Positions 20,201-31,900 of a DNA stretch of 64,000 nt are shown here, piece by piece (the first letter of the stretch is position 1; every line of letters begins with the position of its first letter). The stretch comes from Silene latifolia. Its lineage: Eukaryota > Streptophyta > Magnoliopsida > Caryophyllales > Caryophyllaceae. Below the pieces are notes generated by a model. It was not told the origin of the DNA. It searched no databases and saw only the letters and a program-made list of their open reading frames with translations. The stretch is taken from positions 20,710,948 to 20,774,947 of the forward strand of contig NC_133532.1 of NCBI RefSeq assembly GCF_048544455.1, given 5' to 3'. A program made the position numbers and the translations under genes.

Positions 20201-23200
20201 TTGTATGCTGTTAGTCTTGCATGCTCCTATGCATTTTGATGATTAGGGTGATTGAACTTCGATTGAGTTCTTTGATGCTTTCGTGTACTTCAAAATTAAA
20301 AACCTGTTTGAATTAGATTGTTAGTATGGCAATTTTGATTTGCAAATTTGGTTAATCTTATAATTGAAATGGTAAATGGGAGTGAATCAGCTGAATCTTA
20401 ACGTTATCGTTAATATCGTGCATCAGTTGATAAACTACTTTTATCTGATGAACTCTCACGAATGAGTCATTGTTCACTGTTTTGTGATGAGCATGTTAGG
20501 TGAGTAACTGATTGATGAATAATTTCCTGATGTCGTGGAAAGGAATAATGATGCAATGGGTAAATATGTATCCAAGCAAGTTGGTTTATGAGGAGATGTC
20601 TGCCTTTTACCTTTGGCAGATGATGTAGTTGAGAGCTTGCCATCTTCCTTAAACGAGCATTGTTACGTCGTAGCTTCATCAAGTAATGAATTAATTGAAA
20701 GCCAAAGTTGACTAATAAATTGTTTTTTACTGATTTGATTATTTAAAATTAGACCTGATAAAGCAAATGCAAGACCCAAAACTGCATAACCTGAATATGA
20801 CCCAATACTCGAATTGACTCGACACGAACTGGCCCAGTGTTGACCCAACAAAATTACCCAACCCAGAACTACCCAACACCACCCATCTCGCAATTGGTCC
20901 TATCCGAAATGATCCGAAGTGGTCCGAAATGACCGACGATTTATTTCAAGTCATAGAGTACTTGATATTATACATATTAAAACAAGTGGTCCATTGTTTA
21001 TAACATTCCTTGGTAGATAAGTAATTTTGCAACACTCTTTTTATTAGTCGAATTATTATCAGTTAAAGCGTTTTAACCACGGCCTCAAAATACCCCCCGA
21101 CTCAAAGTGACCCATTCTTGTAAATGACCTAACACGAAGTGACCAGACCTGATTGGCGCACTCGAAATTGGCGCAGCCCAACCCAGAACGGGATGGGTAG
21201 CAGACCCGATATGACCCTGATCGGACCAAAATCCAACTCAATTGTCCCATTTCCCTTGTCTACTTGAGTCGTTTTCCCTTGGTCTTCTTTTGGAGCACTG
21301 GAGTTGTTAATTTGATATTTGTAAGTTGGACAGCTTGTGGCCCATTTATTTGAAGTATATTCACCAATTATTTTATTTTGTTCATGAAGACGAGGATACT
21401 GCTGTTTTGTTAGAATTTTCTTTTCACTTCAAAATCTGGGGTGCGTTTGCTCTATGTTTATGTTGTATATAGGTCACCGTCATAAATTTGCAATATCCGA
21501 TCCTTTGGGAGTAACCTGGCCTCTCCATTTTGTACTAAGCTCCAGTAATATCTGCATGTGACGGGGATAATGCGGCACTATTTTGATGTTATCTGAGCAT
21601 CAAGATCTTTCCCTGCCAGTATTTGGATTTTTATCCCGGCTTCATTGCATGGCACATAGTATTTGGCGGTATTCAATAGAGAGTTGAAATAATAATTGTT
21701 TCTTGTGTGAGATTCACCGAGATTCTTATTGGTGGTACTGTAGCAGTAGCCTCTGATTAGTTTGAGGATTATTTGAAGGTGTAATATGTAGCTATTAATT
21801 TGTTTTACATTGTCAAGTGCTAATAACTTCTAGGTATTTTCGGTTTATTTCTAATAACTTCTGGGTTATTTTTTGTTTGTTTCCTAGTATTAATGTGTTG
21901 CCTAATAACAAGTAAGAGAATTTCTGTGTTAACGTATTGCCTAATATTTTTATTGTGTGTTGATCGATAGGTCAAGTCATCAAAGGATGGGATATAGGTA
22001 TCAAGACTATGAAGAAGGGTGAGAATGCTGTTTTCACCATCCCTGCTGAGCTCGCCTATGGGGAAGCTGGTTCGCCTCCTACTATCCCAGCAAATGCTAC
22101 CCTACAATTTGATGTCGAGTTGCTGTCTTGGGTTAGTGTGAAGGACATATGCAAGGACGGTGGAATCTTTAAGAAGATTCTTCGTGAAGGAGAGAAGTGG
22201 GAGAATCCAAAAGATGCAGATGAAGTGTTTGGTATTGCTACCTAGTTCTTTACGTTGGGTGATTACTCTGGTTAGTGTCAATCTACAATGAACTGATTTT
22301 GCTATTCATGATGACTGCAGTAAAATATGAAGCTCATCTAGAAGATGGAACCTTGGTCGGAAAGTCAGATGGTGTGGAGTTCACCGTGAGTGATGGTATG
22401 TCTATCTATGAGATTTTGATAGGCCACTTGCAAGAGTATATTTACAGATGTTGACATTGATGCTGTGTTGCTTCAGGTCACTTTTGCCCTGCTTTGTCAA
22501 CGGCTGTGAAGACTATGAAGAAGGGGGAAAAGGTGCTTCTATCTGTGAAGCCACAATGTAAGCTTCTTTGAAATAAATTGCTTTCTTTCTAGAAAGCTCA
22601 TGATATACCTCAACGCTTACTGTCTATTATCCATTGCAGACGGGTTTGGAGAGCAGGGCAAACCAGCCTCTGGTGATGCAAGTGCTGTTCCTCCAAATGC
22701 GACACTTGAGATCACTCTTGAGCTGGTATCTTGGAAGACAGTGTCTAATGTTACTGATGATAAGAAGGTTGTTAAAAAGATACTCAAGGAAGGAGAGGGA
22801 TATGAACGTCCTAATGAGGGAGCCGTAGTGAAATGTGAGCCCCAGGGCCCAGACTTTTTTTCCCCTGATAAAATTGCTTGTTGGTGTGTATTGTCTGACA
22901 TGAGGTTTCCTGACAGTGAAATTGATTGGAAAGCTTCAAGATGGAACTGTATTTTTCAAGAAGGGTCATGAAGATGGAGAAGAGCCTTTTGAATTCAAGA
23001 CAGATGAAGGTACTGTCGGCTTGACGTCCTCTTATTTTGTTAGTTACTCCCCTTCCCTGCCTCGCATAAACTTAGTTTTCTGAGTGCTTGAAATTCATTT
23101 TCTGTGCAGAACAAGTAATTGATGGGCTTGATAGAGCTGTGGTGACTATGAAGAAGGGTGAAGTTGCGCTCGTGACAATTGCTCCCGAATATGCTTTCGG

Positions 23201-24235
23201 CTCATCAGAGTCAAAGCAGGATTTGGCTGTTGTTCCTCCCAGCTCTTCAGTGACTTACGAAATAGAATTGGTTTCATTTGAGAAGGTCAGTTATCTGTCT
23301 TTTTTTGTACATGTTTTAGTTTTTACAAACATGAGTTCTTTAGTCATTGTGTTAAGACTTGCGATTTTCTGATTTCAGGATAAAGAATCATGGGACATGA
23401 GTACTCCAGAGAAAATAGAAGCAGCTGGCAAGAAGAAGGAAGAAGGAAATGTGTTGTTCAAGGCTGGTAAATACGTGAGAGCCTCAAAGAGATACGAAAA
23501 GGTAAAGGCATCCATTTGGTATGTTTGAGTTTTGTTTTTATGTCGTTTTGTTTTTAAAACCTCCTTTAATTCTGAGCTCCTTGACATGCAGGCTGTTAAA
23601 TACATCGAATATGACACCTCCTTCAGTGATGACGAGAAGAAGCAATGCAAGACTTTGAAGGTATCTTGCAATTTGAACAATGCAGCCTGTAAGCTGAAGT
23701 TGAAGGACTATAAGGCGGCAGAGAAACTATGCACCAAGGTAAATCTTTCGCTACATGTACCAAAATTACCATATCATCTTCTGACCCCACAAAAAGGATA
23801 ATATAGAGCCATAGAGGTGGTTTCTTGTCTAATTTGTAAAAAATGAAATTTTTTTTAGTTTGATCGTCAATTGTTGGATATGTAGGTATTGGAGTTGGAT
23901 AGTGTGAATGTTAAAGCACTCTACAGAAGAGCACAGGCATATATACACTTAGCAGATCTGGAGTTAGCAGAGCTTGATATTAAAAAGGCTTTGGAGATTG
24001 ATCCTGATAACAGGTATCGTCTTCAAACTTCATTGGAGGCGGCTTCGTAACTTTTTATGCGAGACCAATCAAATTTTTTGACTTATATTGAGCTAAGACC
24101 GGAAAAATCATTTATATCTTATGCAGGGAAGTGAAACTTGAATACAAGACCTTAAGGGAGAAAATTAAGGAGTACAACAGGAAGGATGCTCAACTGTACG
24201 GCAAGATGTTCTCTAAGATGGCCCTGCGCACCTAG
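17217..24235 (+). CDS. FKBP62: FKBP62/ROF1-like peptidyl-prolyl isomerase (12 exons)
   Basis: Coding exons: 17217-17418, 19837-19923, 21971-22231, 22321-22395, 22477-22557, 22640-22834, 22917-23009, 23110-23285, 23379-23501, 23592-23738, 23886-24013 and 24127-24235. All junctions are GT-AG and keep phase, giving 558 residues (Arabidopsis ROF1 has about 551). Three FKBP domains lie near residues 60-150, 177-267 and 295-388. The first keeps the active-site set ([27 protein letters not shown]). A TPR region (about 402-522) is the expected HSP90 contact, and a basic C-terminal helix (about 524-545) fits calmodulin binding. The family is a cytosolic/nuclear cochaperone of the heat response. Intron 1 (2418 bp) holds a solo LTR, and intron 2 (2047 bp) is repeat-rich. 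The ATG is the first one after the CT-rich leader. Confidence 0.97.
17500..19775 (+). repeat. Diverged tandem copies of the exon-1 end in FKBP62 intron 1
   Basis: The exon-1 tail AATGGCGACGAAGTTGAAGG recurs in altered form near 17524, 17610, 17690, 19690 and 19750 (for example AATGGTGACGAAGTTGAAGG), each after a GCAAATTAA-type phrase. Spacing is about 60-85 bp, ignoring the solo LTR that lies between the third and fourth copies. This looks like an old tandem duplication of the exon-1/intron-1 junction. Confidence 0.7.
17713..19584 (-). mobile_element. Solo LTR in FKBP62 intron 1 (Ty3-type, TGAT...ATCA)
   Basis: 1872 bp bounded by TGATT (17713) and ATCA (19584), with the 5-bp TSD AAGTT on both sides (17708-17712 and 19585-19589). 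Read on the minus strand it starts TGATAACTCC. It has an array of CCCGGCCGGGT/GGGCATAATT motifs at 19130-19330 and a TATA-like CATATAAATA at about 19061-19070. No internal retrotransposon sequence remains. The layout matches the LTR at 51570-52941, so both probably belong to an Athila/Tat-like Ty3 group (inference). Confidence 0.85.
19940..19984 (+). repeat. 15-bp tandem repeat, three perfect copies
   Basis: TCTTTAATGATCTGT repeated three times without change near the start of FKBP62 intron 2, 16 bp after the splice donor. Likely a recent slippage array. Confidence 0.9.
20740..21250. repeat. Degenerate GACCC/CCAAC-rich repeat in FKBP62 intron 2
   Basis: Two blocks (20750-20935 and 21075-21250) carry many irregular copies of TGACCC, AACCCA and CGACACG. 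An AT-rich gap separates them. The layout resembles common plant MITE relics, but I could not find clean TIRs or a TSD. Confidence 0.4.
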
Positions 24236-24683
24236 ACAAGATGTTCTCAGTAAGACAACTTGTGATTTTATGGCGCAAATTTCATCGTAGAATCATTTCA
24301 ATCTTGAGGGAACTTTGAATGTGATGATGCCCCACACATTAAGGATTTTGATTTTGTTTCCAAAATGCTTTTGTATCACTTGGAAGAAATTTAGGAATCT
24401 ATTTAAAGATAATGCTCGATTTCTTTGCCAGTCTATTTTACGTGATTTCAAGTTCATCTGTGTTAAACATAGTTCATCTGTGTTAAACATAATGCTCGAT
24501 TTAGAAATTTAAGTATCTATTTAAACATATATTCTCACGCCACTTGATAGTTGATTTCAAGACTTATTGTCAATACAATACTCCGGTATATAGTGTGTAC
24601 TGTGTAGAGCTTGAGATGGATCAGCCATATGCTGTTTCTTTGCATTTCTAGTCCATCCCATGAAAATTTACGAATTCATTTGC

Positions 24684-24778
24684 TACCCCTCTCTGTTCCA
24701 TTCATTTGTTTACCCGTTTTATTCTTTATGAGTAGTGTTGTAATCAAAGGTAAATAAATGATTATGATAGAGAGAGTA
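24684..24778. mobile_element. Stowaway-like MITE
   Basis: A 95-bp inverted-repeat unit with arms TACCCCTCTCTGTTCCATTC and a matching ...GATAGAGAGAGTA, bounded by TA on each side. Size, TA target and CTCTCTGTTCC-type ends fit Stowaway/Tc1-Mariner MITEs. Confidence 0.65.
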
Positions 24779-25174
24779 GTAGTTCTAGGAACACAGGCTA
24801 ACTGTAAATTTCGATTTCATTTACAGTGAAAAAATGACTGATTTCTCCATATAGATTGTCTATTACAAGGCAATTTCTGACTTTTTCAGTACTTGATAAA
24901 CCATGCAACACTAATGATGAGCTTAAGATATCTACACTTGTCAATGTTATTAGACCTTGCTATAGTTACTATAATGCCAATGGCTACGACGATACTATGT
25001 CGTCAATGTCCACATTCACCGGCTATGTTGATTAACTTGAATTATGTATCATGATCAACTAAAATGCAACATAACATAATTGGCGCTTCAATTGTAATTT
25101 CACATACTTTAATAAGTTGATGTTTGTTTGCAAAGTTATCAGCTGGTCATAAACCAGTCGATGGGCATATAATT

Positions 25175-25204
25175 TTTTTTTTTTTTTTTTTTTTTTTTGT
25201 CAGA
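25175..25204 (-). mobile_element. Minimal target-primed retro-insertion (poly(A) plus six bases)
   Basis: A 14-bp TSD ATGGGCATATAATT (25161-25174 and 25205-25218) flanks only a T run and GTCAGA. On the minus strand this is TCTGAC followed by poly(A). Long TSD and poly(A) are the signature of LINE-type target-primed reverse transcription that stopped almost at once. Confidence 0.8.
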
Positions 25205-25309
25205 ATGGGCATATAATTATGGCTTCTATTTTGCCCTTCATCATATTTTAAGACCCTCTTCATCGTAATCATTTGTTTGCGTTTAATTAAAATAACACTA
25301 AAAAAAAAG

Positions 25310-28276
25310 TGTAACGCCCCGTAAATTTCGGACCGTTAATATATCTCGGAAATAATTTATTAATCAAAATAAAAGTGATAATTAAGTATTTAAAGTAAAA
25401 ATAATTTAAAGAAATATAATTTTATTATATTTTGAAGAAAAGTATTTATTTTGATAGTTTTGAAATGTTTAAAAATAGTTTAAACCGTGTAAAATCTTTT
25501 ATTTTGAATTAAAGGCAGATCGGGAAAATGACAATTCGTTTGAACGTTGGGTAAACGAATTTGGAAATGGGTCGAATGAATACTCAATTTTATTGTAATC
25601 TCGTGTTTAAAAACTTTGACTGGGACGGAATTTGATTTGACTTTACAGTTTAATTATTATCAAACGTGTCAAACCGACTCGTTAAAAATCCCGACTAAAA
25701 ATTCCGTACGTAATTTTTCCTCCTTTCTTCTCTCACGCACGACTCCCCTTCCTTTTCTTTCTTTTTCTGTTTTCCTTCCTACCGTCATCTCCTCCACCTT
25801 CAAAAAAAAAATAAGAACAAAACACCATTAACATAAAATAAAGCTTAAAATCGCCATAAAATCTTCGTTTCTTGTCCGTTTTTCGCGAAATTTACCTTTC
25901 CGGAATCCCCTCGCCACGATCTACAACTTAGTATGTTCTAATTTCAGTTTTCATTAAGTTTTTTTAAGACTAATTTTCGAAAATTCGGTATTTGTGTTTA
26001 ATTTTTGTGTTTTTATTGTTTAATTAGGTGAAGGATTGGAAGACGAGTTTGGGGACTCGTATATTATTGAAGATAGCGGATAGTTGCTAGTTAGGGTTTC
26101 GGTTTTGAGGATTAATTGCTCATTTTCTAGCTTAAGGTAACATATTTTGAGCTACTCGACGAATTATCGTCACATGTTTTTGATTTTTGTATGTTTGGTG
26201 AATTTTTGTTTGGGTAGTAATTTTTCACATGTTAAACTTAGTTGCATGCAAGCTTAATTTGTGCCTTTTGGTAGTTTAAATTATCAAAATTGAATTGGGG
26301 ACGATTAATTAATTTTCAGACGGTCTTATAATGTATAAAAATGAAAAAAAAAGAGAGGAAAAATGGTCCGGCAGCGGGCCCGGCAGCAGCCGGCAGGCCG
26401 TGGCAGGCCCGGGGTAGGCCCACGGCTAGCCCATGGTTGGCCCGGGTCGGTCCGTGCTTGTTTCGCGGGTTTTCGTGCAATCTTGGTCTTTCCGGGTTAA
26501 TTAATATTAGAATAGTATAAGTAACAAAAGGGTAGTAATTTGAATTGAAGCATACTAGTAACAAATATTATGTTAACGGAAAAATTGTGCTTATATTAAT
26601 AGTTATCACATGTTAGGATAGTTTACAAAATGAATTTTATAGCTATAATTGTAATGCTTTGTTGATTGTGCCGAAAACTGAGCCTTAGTCCCTTTGACTG
26701 ATGCGATGTCAGTTAATTGAGTGATTGGTCAGCCGCAATTTGACCGCACTGCCGCAGTGGGGTTGCGGGTAAAAATTCGGTTGAATGAATTAGATAATCG
26801 GCCTTTTTCTTGTTTTAGGCCATTTATTATATCTCTATTTCACATGTGTAATTAATTGAATTTAAATAGCTTCTTATTTAGTTAGTTGAATTTTAATAGC
26901 TTCTTATTTTGTAGAAATGGCCCTAGTTTCCCCTAAAGCCTTATATATTGTTATAATTGCTAGGATTGGAAATTTGTATTGAATACTTATTGAGGAACTG
27001 TTGGGATTGTATGCTGTAAATAGACATTTATATAGCCTTTCACATGATAGAATGTTAGTATTTAGGTTGGTAAGTAGGACTTTTGCCCTCTTAAGGTTAA
27101 GTGGGTGTCTTACTTGACTTGTGTGGTGAGTTTTGGGTGGTGTGGGCTAAAATATTCAAGCTGGGACTAGCTGTGACTAGGTCCTAGGTGAGTATTTCGG
27201 CCTTCATCATAGATAGGTCTTTATAGTCTCTGACGAGTATATGTTCACTGCTTGATAGCCTTTGTGTTCCTGACTAGTGGATGTTTATCCAAGTTGGGGC
27301 ATGACCTCGGGTACTAATTTTGATAGTATGGGGTCGACTTAAGTACTAGCCGACCCTTCGGTGGTGTCCTTAGGGTACTCACTTCACTTTGTTTTAAAAA
27401 AAGTTGTGAGTCTTGGGTGCGGTGGTGTGTATCCGCATGTCTAGGTCTGCGCAGATTTTAGGCTAGGGTTGTGTTGTCTCTTGGCCATGTTTTCTTAATA
27501 GTAACCGCTGAGCCAAGATACCGGTTCGATTACCTTCCCTACCTCGTGGTATAGACTTGAGTTACAAAGTGACTATTGACGGTGCTAAGAACTTATGCCT
27601 GTCTTTGATATATTGCCCTTTCTTGTATGGTGATTTTATGAACTGTAATAGGTGAGATGTAAGCCGGTTACAGTTGATAAAGTTTGGATTACTACTTGAA
27701 TTATATGATTCACATGATAGTTTAGTTTGGTCAGTTAGGGGTCATTTGTTAGAATACATGATAAGTAAATGGTTTATCAAATTGTTTACATGTTGCATTA
27801 CATGTTACATTAATTTTGACGATTCGTGGCTGGGAGAACTCGAAGTTACTCCCCACTGAATTGTGGCTTTCGTGTTTGTATAAAATGCGATTGTGAGTTG
27901 TTGATGCTTAGTTGGGGTCACAGACGGCTAGTGAGCAAGGAACCTTGGACCTAGTTTTGGCTATTTTATTAGTAAACCTTTTACACTTTTGGTTTGTATA
28001 TAATTTGAAGGGACATATGTCTCCCTTTCTATTTTTGGGTTGTATCTTTATATTTCCGCGTCTTAAGCTATGTATGTAAATTAGTTTATCAGTTGTTGCA
28101 GGGCTTTTGACACTCTTCTTGAGTTGGAATTGGTTGTGAATGGTTTAGTTAGAAAATTTTTTTGAAATTGCAGGTTTTTGGACTAGTTGAACCATTTACA
28201 AACATATCCTACCAGTTATTCTGTAGAAATTACGCATTTAAGTAATTAGATAACGCTAAATATCAAGGGTGTCACA
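25310..28276 (+). mobile_element. 3-kb solo LTR (Ty3-type, TGTAACGCCCCG...)
   Basis: Starts TGTAACGCCCCGTAAATTTC and ends GGGTGTCACA, with an exact 5-bp TSD AAAAG (25305-25309 and 28277-28281). The start and the 2967-bp length resemble LTRs of Tekay/Del chromoviruses (family assignment is inference). No gag or pol lies inside. It starts about 1.07 kb after the FKBP62 stop codon. Confidence 0.82.
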
Positions 28277-28281
28277 AAAAG

Positions 28282-28520
28282 GATAAATAAAATGATTTGA
28301 ACAGAGGGAGTATCTATTATTACTCCCTATATTTTATAGCGTCATATTTATTTGAAGGTCGTGGACCCAAACTTTTGATGGTATAAGAAAAATAATACTT
28401 CGTTGCACTAAATATTTTTACATCGTCACGACACAAAAAAAAAGAGCGATAAAAGTGCAATTACAAGTATGATAAGGTTGGTGGGTTTTTCATAGTCAAT
28501 GAAATAAGGAAAACTCTATG
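28282..28520. other. Spacer with Stowaway-like ends
   Basis: GAGGGAGTA (about 28310-28318) followed by TACTCCCTATATTTTATAG (28327-28345) look like facing ends of Stowaway-type MITEs. The 3-kb solo LTR may have inserted into one of them. No gene. Confidence 0.4.
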
Positions 28521-28888
28521 TTTTTTTTAGCAGCTGTAAATAAAGATGTCCTAGCTAAGCATAGCCTTACAAGCAAGACTATGCGCTAAATTATTCAACG
28601 ACCTAGGAATAAAACTAAAAGACACGCAATGGAACATAGCGCTAAGGGAGATGATGTCCGCAAGGATATCCTTAGTGAGGCGGTGAGCTCGCTCGATCCC
28701 TGCAAAAAACACAATTAAAGGGAGGCAGTCTGAAGAGACTTCCAAATGCCACAAGCCTTTATCTCTTGCCAGTAAATCACATCCTGGAGTCCTAAAGCTT
28801 CCGCTTGCATTGTAGATTCAGCTTTGATTGCCTTACTAATTTCAAAGAATTTGACTCCAGATTCTGTGAAAGCAACCCATCCTACCCC

Positions 28889-28894
<6 letters not shown>
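28521..28894 (-). pseudogene. LINE B remnant, RNase H C-terminal part
   Basis: Minus-strand RNase H sequence (VGVGWVAFTESG; STMQAEALGLQDV; LEVSSDCLPLI) that ends with a short A tract at 28521-28528. A frameshift lies near 28740. The upstream half of the same domain lies at 36304 and beyond, on the far side of LINE A, so LINE A inserted into this copy. Confidence 0.85.
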
Positions 28895-28929
<35 letters not shown>

Positions 28930-28949
28930 GCAACTGGCAAGAAAGATTC

Positions 28950-31900
28950 CTATATCGTCCTAGCTTCTTCCGCAAGCTTGTGTGCCCTGCAATTCAGATC
29001 CCTAAGTACAAAACTTACACATAAGCAATGAAAGTACGATGATAGCTCCATAATTTCCTCCACGAATCTTCCAATATAGTGATGCACACTCCCTAAACCC
29101 GCAAGTTGATTCACCAGTTGAAGGTAGTCCGAAGATATTTCCAGGTGTAGAATTCCTTTCATCCGAGCCCACTCCAGAGCCATTTTAAACCCCTTCGTTT
29201 CGGCTTGTAAGGGGTTTTCCGCCCTCCCTTTGGCCTTGCCTTCATACTCAATAATCCCTTCCTCATTTTGGAGACACCACCCAAAAGAAGCCAACCTCGA
29301 GATGTCCCAACCAGCATCAACCATAATCCACTTCATATGACACCCATTCCCACTATTAACCAGATAGACGGGCTGACCCTCCTTAATCGCCTTAAACTCT
29401 ACGCATCTTCCCTCATTTCCTTCAACATCCCAACTGGCATTTAACTTATCTTTTTCCTTTTTACTACAGGCACTTTTTGCTAAACTTACCATGGATTTCC
29501 AGCATCTGTAGAATATAGAAGGCGGAAGCCTCTCGCCCCGAAACAGAATATTGTTACGCATATTCCATATAGCAGAAAGCATCGCCACAAATCGTAGAAC
29601 GCTCAGACCATCTCTATCACTACGTTCCAAATATTTTATCCAATTTATCACCCAATCCCCCAACTTAAGAGACCTGATGGTATCCGATCGAATACCAAGG
29701 GGTGATCCGGCCCACAGACGCGCACTAACCTCCCAATCTCTAAACAGGTGCTCCAACGATTCCATCTGTGGTACCTCTCCTGTACATAAGACACATTGAT
29801 GATCCCATGTTAAACCACGCCTCTCGAATTCTTCGCCAACAGGCAAAGAATTAGAAATGATCTTCCATAAAAAGATTTTCCAAGTGCTCGGACCTGGTAA
29901 CCTCCATAGTTTTGTTTTACAAAAGAGCCTCCCTTGTTCGCTGATTCTAACTTTATCCCTTTCTGTTCCAAATTGGTCAAAAAAACTTTCAAATTCAATT
30001 CCATAACCACTCTTGACCGAATAGACCCCCGACCCAGTATGCGGCCAGAACACTTTGTCCTCGGATTGTGTTTCGCTAAGCGGGATGGCCAGGATCTTAT
30101 TTACACTATCCTCCGTGAAAAGCATCTTAACCAAGCCTTCATTCCAACCTCCCTCATTTAGGCATAGATCTTTAATACGTAAGTCCTTTAGGAAGCCAAA
30201 TTCCGGACTTAGAAGGCACTCTTTTGGTTCAGGTTTGGTTCCATCCATCCAGTTCTCCTCCCAGACGTTTAAATTTGAGTTGAAACCCGGTTTCCACCCA
30301 AAGTTTCCCAGGATCAGCCGGAGCCCATATTTGATACTTTTAACCCCTCATGACTCATTTGACCCACTTTTCCGTTCGACAACTCGTGAACCAGGTGTCC
30401 TTCCAAGGACCTTGTTTTTAAACACTTTCCCAAAAAGAGAATCATCATCTGAAAGTAATCTCCATGCGTGCTTTGCTAGAAGTGCCTTGTTCATGCATTT
30501 GATATTGCGAATGCCTAAACCACCCTTACTTTTAGGCAGACTGGTGACATTTCTACTACACCAGTGAAGCGCCCTATCTGATCTACATCCTGCCCACCAA
30601 AAATGTGCCAACATATAATTAATCTTGTTGGACACACTTACCGGTATTTTAAATACCGATAGAAAGTAATTTGTGAGGTTTGATAAGACAGAAGAGATCA
30701 GAGTCAAACGTCCAGCTGGTGACAGAAAGACACCATTCCAAGAAGAGATACGTCTTGCCACATTTTCAATAAGGCCCTTGAAGATATCCCTTTTGGAAGC
30801 TTGAAAATCCGTTGGCATACCTAAATACTTCCCAAAACCCTTATTATGCTTTACCTTGAAAATCTTGAGGCATGATCTAACTTTTCTGAGTTTTGTGTAA
30901 GGGCTAAATATAATGCCCGATTTTTCTTCATTTATAAGTTGTCCCGATGCTTCACAATATTCATCAATGATACTTTTTAGGTTCCTTAATGATCTACCCT
31001 TATCCTGGAGAAAAAATACCGAATCATCAGCAAAGAAAAGATGCGCCAGAGGTGATACTTGCTTACCTAGTATTATCCCTTTCATTTGACCAACACCTTG
31101 GGCATATTCCACATTACTTGCTAAGACCTCCATACATATGATAAATAAGTACGGTGACAAAGGGTCCCCCTGTCTTAGCCCACATTTCGGCTGAAATTGT
31201 TTGAGTGGTGCTCCATTCAGCAACACCTCATAAGTGACTGTAGTAACACAATTCATGATTAGCTCAACCACCTTAGTCGGAAAGTTAAACTTGTAGAGAA
31301 CTGCTTCAAGGAAATCCCAACGAACTCTGTCATAAGCCTTACTCATATCCGCCTTAAAAGCTACAAGACCATATCTTCATTTCCTATGTGAGTTGATCTT
31401 ATAAATAGCCTCGTGAGCCAGAAGGATATTATCACTAATATGCCTTCCCGGGATAAAAGCATTCTGATTGTCCCCTACTAGTTCTCCCATGACCTTAACC
31501 ACACGGTTAGCAATGCACTTAGTAACAATCCTCATTAACACATTACATAGAATAATTGGTCTATAGTCTTTAACCCCCTCCGGACTGTCAACTTTTGGCA
31601 CAAGAGCAATGAAAGTCCTATTTGACTCCCTTAGAATTTTCCCAGAGTTGAGCATAGACAAAACAGCCTTAGTAAAATCTTTCTTAACGATATGCCAACA
31701 TTTTTGATAGAAAACGGCTGGAATACCATCCGGACCTGGTGACTTTAAAGAGCCCATCTGAAACACAGCTATTCTTACTTCTTTTGCCGTGAAAGGCTTT
31801 CCCATATTATCCGCTTTATCACTCGAAATGGACCTATTGATCTTGGCTAAGAGGGTATCAAACAGGTTGAACCGCCTTTCCAGTAGCGCCGTTGATTGTT

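Larger units (their letters stand above)
24236..25309. other. FKBP62 3' flank
   Basis: Holds the 3' UTR, whose end cannot be placed. A local duplication lies at 24370-24530 (GTTCATCTGTGTTAAACATA twice in tandem, with ATCTATTTAAA and AATGCTCGATTT phrases repeated on either side). It also holds a small MITE (24684-24778) and a poly(T) retro-insertion (25175-25204). No further gene. Confidence 0.6.

Noticed and set aside
22600-22971. Separate small ORFs over FKBP62 exons
   Set aside because: They read through introns; the GT-AG exon model gives one continuous FKBP frame with correct phases.
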